Part shown: positions 17,272-25,214 of the stretch, one piece after another | Position numbering within the stretch: position 1 is the stretch's first letter | Layout: every line of letters starts with the position of its first letter | Origin: Actinophytocola sp963729115 | GTDB taxonomy: Bacteria > Actinomycetota > Actinomycetes > Mycobacteriales > Pseudonocardiaceae | Length of the DNA stretch: 64,000 nucleotides | Direction of reading: 5' to 3' | Assembly (NCBI GenBank): GCA_963729115.1 | Contig: CAVSMR010000003.1 | Span: 310,001-374,000 of the forward strand | Translations under genes and position numbers: made by a program | Notes under the pieces: generated by a model | Databases searched by the model: none | Seen by the model: only the letters and a program-made list of their open reading frames with translations | What the model was told of the DNA's origin: nothing

Positions 17272-17683
17272 AGCCCCTCCTCCAGAACGTCCCCGCGATT
17301 CGATTGTGCCCACCGCGCCGCGGTCACCGGGTCGGGGTACCCCGCAGGGGGATGGGCACCCGGCCGCCGGCCACGCGCGCGAACGCCGCCGCGTTGCCGC
17401 GTCCCGGGGAAATGACTGGCAGGCGGACTGCCGCCGCGCCGCCGGCGAGCCATGTTCCACATGCCGGCCGCGCCGCGCGGTAGACCTGTAGGGAATTGTT
17501 TCCGTTTTCCTCAACCCCTCAACACTGGCGTCCCGCGCGGCGTGTCCGTATGGTACGCACCCAGTTCCAACACGTGGGTTAGCAAGAATTGGGCGCGTTG
17601 CCCGACTGGGGGGTACCGGCGCGGTTTCCTTGCTGATTGTCGTGACATATCGGGGTGTCCATTTGGCAAGTTCGCGAGGTTTT
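17272..17683. other. Long non-coding gap before the cyclase/ATPase gene
   Basis: About 410 bases with no convincing gene; the short open frames here lack homology and codon preference. The right half becomes AT-richer (GGGAATTGTTTCCGTTTTCC near 17493) and should hold the promoter of the 17684 gene. No clear -35/-10 pair or operator could be chosen with confidence. Confidence 0.5.
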
Positions 17684-20600
17684 ATGACACATCCTGGAGT
17701 AGCCGTGCACCGAACCATCCTCGTGGTGGACGTGGTGGGTTTCGGTGATCACCGGCGGAACAACGTGGACCAGATGGCGGTGCGTACCGGGCTGTATCGC
17801 GCGCTGCAGGAGGCGTTCGCGGCGGCCGGCATCTCGTGGGCCGACTGCGAGCGCGAGGACCGGGGCGACGGCGCGCTGATCCTGGCCCCGGCCGAGATGC
17901 CCAAGGGGCCGTTCGCCGAGAAGCTGCCCGCCGCGCTGGTGACGGAGCTGGAGCGGCACAACCGCAGCCACCGCGCGGCCGAGCAGGTGCGGCTGCGCAT
18001 GGCGCTGCACGCGGGGGAGATCAACTACGACGAGCACGGCGTCACGTCGGCGGCGATCAACCTGGCCTTCCGCCTGCTCGACTGCGCGCCGGCGAAGCAG
18101 GCGCTGGCGCAGTCCCCGGCGGTGCTCGCGATGGTCGCGTCGTCCTGGTTCTTCGACGAGGTCGTGCGGCACAGCCGGGTGTGCGATCCGAATACGTACC
18201 GGTCGGTATCCGTGGCGGTCAAGGAAACCACCGCCACGGCCTGGCTGCACGTCCCGAAAGGCATCCAAGATCGAGAAATTGCGCGCCTGCCGGAAAAACC
18301 TGAACAGAGATTACTGGGTCGCGACCAGGAAATGGCCAGGCTCGCTCGCGCGGCGGCCACGGCGAAATCCGGCCGGCTGACGATCGCGCTGTTATCCGGC
18401 GAACCGGGAATCGGAAAGTCCGCCCTCGCGGACACGGCCGCCCGGCGCCTCGCCGGGCAGGGCTGGACGGTCGCGTGGGGCAACTGCCCGGAGCGCGAGG
18501 GCAGCCCCGCCGGCCAGCCGTGGACGGAGATCCTGCAGGGGCTCGTCGACCGCTTCCCGCCGCGCCAGCACGCGACCGAGCTCGCCCCGCTGCTCGACGA
18601 CCACGCGACGCTGCGGGCCGCGGGTGACGTGCCGGCCGCGCGGTACCGGCTGCGCACGGCCGTCGGCCGCTACCTCGCCGCGGTGACCCGCGGCGGCCCG
18701 CTGCTCGTCGTCCTCGACGACCTGCACCACGCGGACGGCGAGGTCCTCGCACTGCTCGCGCACCTGGCCGGCGACCTGCCCGGCGAGCAGGTGCTGCTGG
18801 TCGCCACCTACCGGCCGACCGAGGTCGACGAGCAGCTCGCGGACACCCTCGCGACGCTGGCCCGGCACGGCCCGGAGCACCTCACGCTCACCGGCCTGGA
18901 CGCCGGCGCGGTGGCCCAGCTGATCGACGAGCTGTGCACCCGCCCGCTCGCCGACCAGACCGTCGACGCGATCGCCCGGCGCACCGAGGGCAACCCGTTC
19001 TTCGTCCGCGAGATCGCCCGGCTGCTGGAGACCGACGGCGAGCACGCCGCGATCGGCGAGGTGCCGGCCAGCGTGCGGCACATCGTGCGCCGCCGCGTCG
19101 CGCGGCTGCCCGGGTCCGCGCAGTCGGTGCTGCAGTTCGCGGCGGTCATCGGCCGCGAGTTCACCCTCGACGTGCTCTCCGCGGTCACCCGGCTCGGCGA
19201 GGACGCGCTGATCGAGATCCTCGATGCCGCGCTGCGGGCCGGGATCCTCGACGAGCCGCACACCGCGGTCCGGTCGCTGCGGTTCGCGCACGCGCTCGTG
19301 CGGGACACGCTGTACAACGACATCTCCCGGCTGCGCCGCACGGGTTTGCACGCCCGGGTCGGCGCCGCGCTGGAGCAGGTGCGCCCCGGCGACGCGGTCG
19401 CGCTCGCGCACCACTTCGACGCCGCCCAGGCGCCCGACGCGGCGGCCCGGGCCGCGGTGTACCTGCGGCTCGCGGCCGAGCAGGCGGAGCGGCGCTACGC
19501 CCACCGCGAGGCGGCCGGGCTGTGGCAGCAGGCCGTGCTGTCCTACGCGCACGCGCCGGGTGGCACGGTCCGCGGCCGGCTCGAGCTGGTGATCGGCACG
19601 ATCCGCACGATGTCGGTCGCGGGGGAGCGGCTGGCGGCGAGCGCGCTGCGCGACGACACGCTCGCCGAGGTCGTCGCGATCGGGGACGCGGAGCTGACCG
19701 CGCGCGTGATCGTGGCCTACGACGTGCACGACCTGTTCCCGCGTCACCCGATGCGGGTCGACGCCGGAGCAGCTCGTCGACCTGATCGACCGGACGCTGT
19801 ACAAGCTGCCCGCCGGCGCCGCGGACCTGCGCTGCCGGCTGCTCGCGAGCCTCGCGATCGAGCTGGAGCAGGCCGACGACCCGCGCGGCGACCCCGCGTC
19901 GCTGGAGGCCGTCACGCTCGCCCGGCAGCTGAACGACCCCGCGCTGCTCGCGACCGCGCTCAACGCCCGCTACCGGCGCAGCTACTGGACCTCCACGCTC
20001 GCCGAGCGCGAGCGGATCGGCACCGAGCTGCTCGCGCTCGGGCAGGGCCACGGGCTGATCGGCGTGGAGGCGTGCGGCCGGCAGGCCCTGATGCGATGCG
20101 CGTGCGCCCGCGGCTACTTCGAGCAGGCCGGCCTGCACGCCGCCGAGCTCGACCGCCTGGCGACGACCTACGACCTGCCCGCCGCCGAGGCGACCGCGGC
20201 CTGGTACCGCGGCGCCCAGCACACGGTGAACGGCCGGTTCTCCGATGCCGAGCGGGCCTTCCAGCACGCGGCCGAGCTGTCGAGCCACGTCGGACTCGCG
20301 TCGGTCGAGGAGGGCTTCTTCCCGGTCTGGTCGTTCTCGCTCGCGCTGTGGACTGGCAAGCTCGGCGACCACGTGGCGGACTGCCGGCGTGCGTACGAGC
20401 ACTCGCCGCGGCAGAGCAGGGAGCTCTACGCGCTGACCCTCGCCGTGGCCGGGCGGCCCGACGAGGCCGCGGAGATCGCGGCGGTGCGCGACGACCTCCC
20501 GCGGGACATCCGGTTCAAGATCATGATGACCGTGCGCGGGCTGGTCGGCCTGGCCCTGAACGACTACGACCGCGTGGTGGAGGCGTACAACGCCCTGCGC

Positions 20601-20834
20601 CCGCTGGACAACGAGGTGGCCGGCGGGGACACCGGCGGCTACGCGGTGCTGCTGCCGATCGCCCAGCTGCTCGGCGACCTCGCCGTCCGCCTCGGCCAGG
20701 CCCAGACGGCGAACGGCCACTACCGCAAGGCCCGCGAGATCGGCGAGCGAGCCAACGTTCCACAGTGGACCGCGACGGCCCGCGAGGCCCTCGCCCGCAC
20801 GGTCACCCAGTTCAAACCACAACGGGTCTGGTGA
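17684..20834 (+). pseudogene. Cyclase-like / AAA ATPase / TPR regulator, one frameshift
   Basis: A multidomain regulator of about 1,050 residues if read through a single frameshift. The ATG at 17684 follows GAGG. Residues 8-190 resemble a class III nucleotide cyclase: ILVVDVVGFGDH and RGDGALILAP hold the two metal Asp positions, and AAINLAFRLLD the transition-state region. An NTPase follows: Walker A GEPGIGKS and Walker B LLVVLDDLHHAD. The C-terminal half is TPR-like helices without a LuxR DNA-binding domain. Just after HPMRV the frame shifts: removing the G at 19760 continues as TPEQLVDLIDRTLYKLP in a frame that stays open to the stop at 20832-20834. Both halves have intact codon usage, so this is a recent mutation or a sequencing error rather than an old pseudogene. 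It probably acts in signalling; targets are unknown. Confidence 0.8.
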
Positions 20835-20836
20835 GA

Positions 20837-21427
20837 TCAGTCCGCCAGGCCACGCAGGAGCGGCAGGTAGACGTCGTCGACCAGCTCCTCGATCGCTTCC
20901 GCGGACACCGGCTCGCCGCCCATCATGGTCTCGTTGCGGATCAGGTCCAGGGGGACCCGCGCGGCCCGCGGGGGCACGGTGACCGCGGGCAGCTCGCCGC
21001 GTTCGACCGCCCGCTCGACGATCGTGGTGACCCAGTCGCCCAGTGGCGCGTTCCGGAGCCGGTCGCGCAGGAGGTCGGCGAGCTCGGGATGGCGGAACGC
21101 CTCGCCCATCACGCCGGCCGTCACCTCGCTCATCATGCCCCCCGCGCGCCGGGCGATGCGGCTGAACAGGGTGATCAGGTCCGAGCGGAGGGCGCCGGTG
21201 TCGATCGCCGGCGAGGGTGCGGGCCGCTGCCGGGCCCACGCGGCGAGCACCAGCTCGGCACGGCCGGGCCAGCGGCGGTAGATAACCGGCTTGCTCGTGC
21301 CGGCCCGGGCGGCTACTGCTTCTATGGTGAGGGCGGCGTAGCCGACGTCGTTCAGCTCGGCCCAGGCCGCCTCCAGGATGGCCTGTTCCAGCTGGGCGCC
21401 GCGGCGCCGTGACTTCGTCTCGGTCAC
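20837..21427 (-). CDS. TetR-family repressor of the ABC exporter
   Basis: A 196-residue TetR protein with a GTG start after AAAGGA. The DNA-binding part is LTIEAVAARAGTSKPVIYRRW, followed by RAELVLAAW. The C-terminal ligand domain has ADLLRDRLRNAPLGDW and the TetR_C-like end. The gene is divergent from two coupled ABC exporter genes, and the shared 97-bp gap carries two copies of one inverted repeat, so repression of the exporter and of itself is the clear prediction. Confidence 0.93.
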   Translation of the reverse strand: MTETKSRRRGAQLEQAILEAAWAELNDVGYAALTIEAVAARAGTSKPVIYRRWPGRAELVLAAWARQRPAPSPAIDTGALRSDLITLFSRIARRAGGMMSEVTAGVMGEAFRHPELADLLRDRLRNAPLGDWVTTIVERAVERGELPAVTVPPRAARVPLDLIRNETMMGGEPVSAEAIEELVDDVYLPLLRGLAD

Positions 21428-21442
21428 GCGTTCCTTTACTAT

Positions 21443-21463
21443 TAAGATACGTTGCGTTTCTTA
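21443..21463. promoter_or_regulatory. TetR operator O1
   Basis: TAAGATACG-TTG-CGTTTCTTA: 9-bp arms matching at 8 of 9 positions around a 3-bp spacer. It overlaps the predicted -35 (TTGCGT) of the exporter operon and lies 16 bp upstream of the TetR start. Confidence 0.75.
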
Positions 21464-21480
21464 TCGGGCTGCACTACATT
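21452..21480 (+). promoter_or_regulatory. Promoter of the ABC exporter operon
   Basis: TTGCGT at 21452-21457 and TACATT at 21475-21480 are separated by 17 bp, the standard spacing for a housekeeping promoter. The start of transcription would fall at about 21487, against the second TetR operator. Confidence 0.6.
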
Positions 21481-21488
21481 CGTACATG

Positions 21489-21509
21489 TTAGATACGAAC
21501 CGTTTCTTC
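21489..21509. promoter_or_regulatory. TetR operator O2
   Basis: TTAGATACG-AAC-CGTTTCTTC repeats the AGATACG-N3-CGTTTCT core of O1 exactly, with its centre 46 bp further on. It covers the predicted transcription start of the exporter operon. Confidence 0.75.
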
Positions 21510-21524
21510 GTGTAGGGGGATCTG

Positions 21525-23262
21525 GTGCTCACGCGCCTACTAGTCACCTATCTGCGGCGGTACCGCAGCGAGCTCACCGCGGTACTCGTGCTGCAGCTCA
21601 TCGGCACGATCGCGTCGCTGTACCTGCCCAGCCTCAACGCCGACATCATCGACTTCGGGATCGCCCGGGGCGACACCGGATACATCGTGTCCACCGGGGG
21701 GTGGATGCTGGTGGTCACCGTGCTGCAGATCCTCTGCTCGATCGGCGCGGTCTACTACGGCGCCCGCCTGGCGATGGCCTTCGGCCGCGACGTGCGCGGC
21801 GCGATCTTCCACCGGGTCGGCGAGTTCTCCGCCCGCGAGGTCTCCGGGTTCGGCCCGCCCTCGCTGATCACCCGGACCACCAACGACGTCCAGCAGGTGC
21901 AGCTGCTGGTGGTCATGCTCTGCACGATGTTCGTCACCGCGCCGATCATGTGCGTGGCCGGCGTGATCATGGCGCTGCGCGAGGACGTCGGGCTGTCCTG
22001 GCTGCTGGTGGTCTGCGTGCCGACGCTGGTGATCTGCATCGGCCTGATCGTCTCCCGGATGGTCCCGCAGTTCCGGCTGATGCAGGAGCGGGTCGACCAG
22101 GTCAACCGCGTGCTGCGCGAGCAGCTGACCGGCATCCGGGTGGTCCGCGCGTTCGTCCGCGAGCCGGCCGAGTCCCGGCGGTTCGCCGACGCCAACGCCG
22201 CACTGACCGACACCGCGCTGCGCGTCGGCCGGCTGCAGGCGCTGATCTTCCCGACGGTGATGCTGATCCTGAACGGGTCCGGCATCGCGGTGCTGTGGTT
22301 CGGCGCCCACCGGGTCGACGCGGGGGAGATGCAGATCGGCGCGCTGACCGCGTTCCTGAACTACCTGCTGCAGATCCTGATGTCGGTCATGATGGCGACG
22401 TTCATCTCGATGATGATCCCGCGCGCGGCGGTCTGCGCCGAGCGGATCAACGAGGTGCTCGACACCGACCCGTCGGTGGTCCCACCGGCGACGCCGGTGC
22501 GCGAGCTGCCGCGGCACGCGGACGTGGAGCTGCGCAACGTCGAGTTCCGCTATCCGGGTGCGATCGACCCCGTGCTGCGGGACGTCTCGTTCCGCGCGGA
22601 GGCGGGCCGCACGACCGCGATCGTCGGCAGCACCGGGTCGGGCAAGTCGACCCTGCTGTCGCTGATCCCGCGGCTGATCGACGTCACCGGGGGCGAGCTG
22701 CTCGTCGACGGCGTCGACGTCCGCGAGGTCGACCCGGACCTGCTGTGCGAGCGCATCGGCCTGGTGCCGCAGCGGGCGTACCTGTTCACCGGCACGGTCG
22801 CGAGCAACCTGCGCTACGGCAACCCGGACGCCACCGACGACGAGCTGTGGGCGTGCGCTGGAGGTCGCGCAGGCCCGCGAGTTCGTCGAGGACATGCCCG
22901 GCGGGCTGGAGGCGCCGATCGCGCAGGGCGGCACGAACGTGTCCGGCGGGCAGCGCCAGCGGCTCTCGATCGCCCGGGCGCTCGTGCGCCGGCCGGAGAT
23001 CTACCTGTTCGACGACTCGTTCTCCGCGCTGGATCTCTCGACCGACGCGGCGCTGCGCGCGGCGCTGCGCCCGCACGTCCAGAACGCGGCGGTCATCGTC
23101 GTCGCCCAGCGGGTGTCCACGATCCTCGGCGCCGACCAGATCGTGGTGCTGGACAAGGGATCCGTCGTGGGCGCCGGCACGCATCGCGAGCTGATGGACA
23201 CCTGCCCGACCTACGTCGAGATCGTCGAGTCCCAGCTGACCCCGGAGCAGGTGGCATCGTGA
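21525..23262 (+). pseudogene. ABC exporter subunit 1 (degenerate site), one frameshift
   Basis: The first half of a heterodimeric type IV ABC exporter, 578 residues after one correction. It has a GTG start behind TAGGGGG, six transmembrane segments (residues 1-300), Walker A STGSGKST, then LWA. At that point the frame changes: omitting the T at 22854 continues as ALEVAQAREFVEDMPGG and then the signature SGGQRQR. The catalytic Glu after Walker B is Asp (LFDDSFSALD) and the H-loop His is Gln (VVAQRVST), which is the usual picture of the degenerate nucleotide site in such heterodimers. Conservation on both sides of the break points to a very recent mutation or a base-calling error. Its stop overlaps the next gene by GTGA. 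Confidence 0.85.
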
Positions 23263-25115
23263 GTACCCAGACACCGGCTCGCCCGCGGCCCATGGGCGGC
23301 GGCCCGCGCTTCCCCGGCATGACCGGGCCCGTCGAGAAGCCGAAGGACTTCGGCCCGTCGGCCAAGCGGCTGGCCCAGCGGCTGCGCCCCGAGCGGTTCG
23401 CGTTCGGCGCGGTCGTCGCGCTCGCGGTCGTCAGCGTGTCGTTCGCCGTGGCGGGGCCGAAGATCCTCGGGCACGCCACGGACATCATCTTCGACGGCGT
23501 GCTCGCCAAGCTCCACCGCATCCCGGGTGCGGGCGTCGACTTCTCCGCGCTCGCGGGTGTGCTGGCCTCGGTGCTGGCGCTGTACCTGGCGTCCGCGCTC
23601 TTCGGCTGGATGCAGGGCGTCCTGCTCAACGGCGTCGTGCAGCGGGTGGTGTTCCGGCTGCGCGAGGACGTCGAGCACAAGCTGCACCGGCTGCCGCTGC
23701 GCTACTTCGACGGCCAGCCGCGCGGCGAGCTGCTCTCCCGCGTCACCAACGACATCGACAACATCTCCACGACGCTGCAGCAGACGCTGAGCCAGCTGCT
23801 CACCTCGCTGCTGACCGTCGTCGGCGTGCTCGCGATGATGCTGACGATCTCGCCGCTGCTGTCGGTGATCGCGTTCACGGTGATCCCCCTGTCGGTGTAC
23901 ATCACCGCGCAGATCGGCAAGCGGGCGCAGAAGCGGTTCATCGCGCAGTGGAAGCACACCGGCACGCTGAACGCGCACATCGAGGAGGCGTTCACCGGGC
24001 ACCAGCTGGTGCGGGTGTTCGGCCGGCAGAAGGAGTCCGAGGCGGAGTTCACCAAGCGAAACGAGGAGCTGTTCGAGGCGTCCCGCGGCGCGCAGTTCAT
24101 CTCCGGGCTGATCATGCCGTCGATGATGTTCCTGTCGAACCTCAGCTACGTCGTGGTGGCGGTGGTCGGCGGCCTGCGCATCACGTCGGGCACGATGTCG
24201 CTCGGCGAGGTGCAGGCGTTCATCCAGTACTCGCGCCAGTTCACCCAGCCGCTGACCCAGGTGGCGTCCATGGCGAACCTCATGCAGTCCGGGGTCGCCT
24301 CGGCGGAGCGGGTGTTCGAGGTGCTGGACGAGCAGGAGCAGGAGCCGGACCCGGCGGAGGCCTCGCTGCCGGCGGAGCGCCGCGGGCGCGTCGAGTTCGA
24401 GCACGTGTCGTTCTCCTACAACCCCGAGCGGCCGCTGATCGAGGACCTCTCGCTCGTGGCCGAGCCCGGGCAGACGGTCGCGATCGTCGGCCCGACCGGG
24501 GCGGGGAAGACGACGCTGGTGAACCTGATCATGCGGTTCTACGAGCTCGACGCCGGCCGGATCACGCTCGACGGCGTGGACATCACCGCGCTGAAACGGG
24601 AGGACCTGCGGGCGCAGACCGGCATGGTGCTGCAGGACACCTGGCTGTTCGGCGGCACGATCCGGGACAACATCGCCTACGGCCGGCCCGACGCCACCGA
24701 CGAGGAGATCGTCGAGGCGGCGAAGGCGACGCACGTGGACCACTTCGTGCGCACGCTGCCCGACGGCTACGACACGGTGATCGACGAGGAGGGCACCAAC
24801 GTCTCGGCCGGCGAGAAGCAGCTGCTGACGATCGCGCGCGCGTTCCTGGCGCGGCCGTCGCTGCTGATCCTCGACGAGGCGACGAGCTCGGTCGACACGC
24901 GCACGGAGTCGCTGGTGCAGCACGCGATGGCGGCCCTGCGCTCGTCGCGGACGAGCTTCGTGATCGCCCATCGCCTGTCCACGATCCGCGACGCCGACCT
25001 GATTCTCGTGATGGAGTCGGGCCGCATCGTGGAGCAGGGCACGCATGCCGAGCTGCTGACCGTCGAAGGCGCCTACCACCGCCTGTACTCGGCGCAGTTC
25101 GCCTCCGCCGGCTAG
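23259..25115 (+). CDS. ABC exporter subunit 2 (ATPase-competent)
   Basis: A 618-residue permease-ATPase, GTG start overlapping the previous stop. A cytoplasmic N-terminal tail rich in Pro/Gly (MGGGPRFPGM) precedes six transmembrane segments. The nucleotide-binding domain has Walker A PTGAGKTT, a variant signature SAGEKQLLTIARAF, Walker B LLILDEATSSVD with the catalytic Glu, and the H-loop IAHRLSTI. The variant signature faces the degenerate Walker site of subunit 1, so only one of the two ATP sites should hydrolyse. Heterodimers of this class export drugs, peptides or lipids. TetR control from two operators suggests induction by the exported compound. Confidence 0.95.
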   Translation: MSTQTPARPRPMGGGPRFPGMTGPVEKPKDFGPSAKRLAQRLRPERFAFGAVVALAVVSVSFAVAGPKILGHATDIIFDGVLAKLHRIPGAGVDFSALAGVLASVLALYLASALFGWMQGVLLNGVVQRVVFRLREDVEHKLHRLPLRYFDGQPRGELLSRVTNDIDNISTTLQQTLSQLLTSLLTVVGVLAMMLTISPLLSVIAFTVIPLSVYITAQIGKRAQKRFIAQWKHTGTLNAHIEEAFTGHQLVRVFGRQKESEAEFTKRNEELFEASRGAQFISGLIMPSMMFLSNLSYVVVAVVGGLRITSGTMSLGEVQAFIQYSRQFTQPLTQVASMANLMQSGVASAERVFEVLDEQEQEPDPAEASLPAERRGRVEFEHVSFSYNPERPLIEDLSLVAEPGQTVAIVGPTGAGKTTLVNLIMRFYELDAGRITLDGVDITALKREDLRAQTGMVLQDTWLFGGTIRDNIAYGRPDATDEEIVEAAKATHVDHFVRTLPDGYDTVIDEEGTNVSAGEKQLLTIARAFLARPSLLILDEATSSVDTRTESLVQHAMAALRSSRTSFVIAHRLSTIRDADLILVMESGRIVEQGTHAELLTVEGAYHRLYSAQFASAG

Positions 25116-25127
25116 CCGGACAGCACG

Positions 25128-25167
25128 CCTTGCCGGCCCCCGGGCGGCTACCCGGGGGACGGCAAGG
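25128..25167 (+). terminator. Terminator of the ABC exporter operon
   Basis: CCTTGCCG-G-CCCCCGGG, a six-base loop, then CCCGGGGG-A-CGGCAAGG: a 17-bp stem with one mismatch, 12 bp after the exporter stop. It has no T run, as is common for actinobacterial terminators. Confidence 0.75.
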
Positions 25168-25174
25168 CCTGCGT

Positions 25175-25210
25175 GGCGTCGGGTCCGAGGTGGACGTCGG
25201 ACCCGACGCC
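25175..25210 (-). terminator. Terminator of the first LAL regulator
   Basis: GGCGTCGGGTCCG and CGGACCCGACGCC form a perfect 13-bp stem around a 10-base loop, 4 bp after the end of the convergent LuxR gene. Together with the hairpin at 25128-25167 it makes a back-to-back pair separating converging transcripts. Confidence 0.65.
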
Positions 25211-25214
25211 TGGC

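Noticed and set aside
17253..17748. Short frames on both strands before the cyclase/ATPase gene
   Set aside because: No codon preference or similarity, and they overlap the promoter region.
19755..19765. Programmed +1 frameshift in the cyclase/ATPase gene
   Set aside because: No slippery codon, nearby stop or stimulatory structure is visible; a mutation or sequencing error explains it better.
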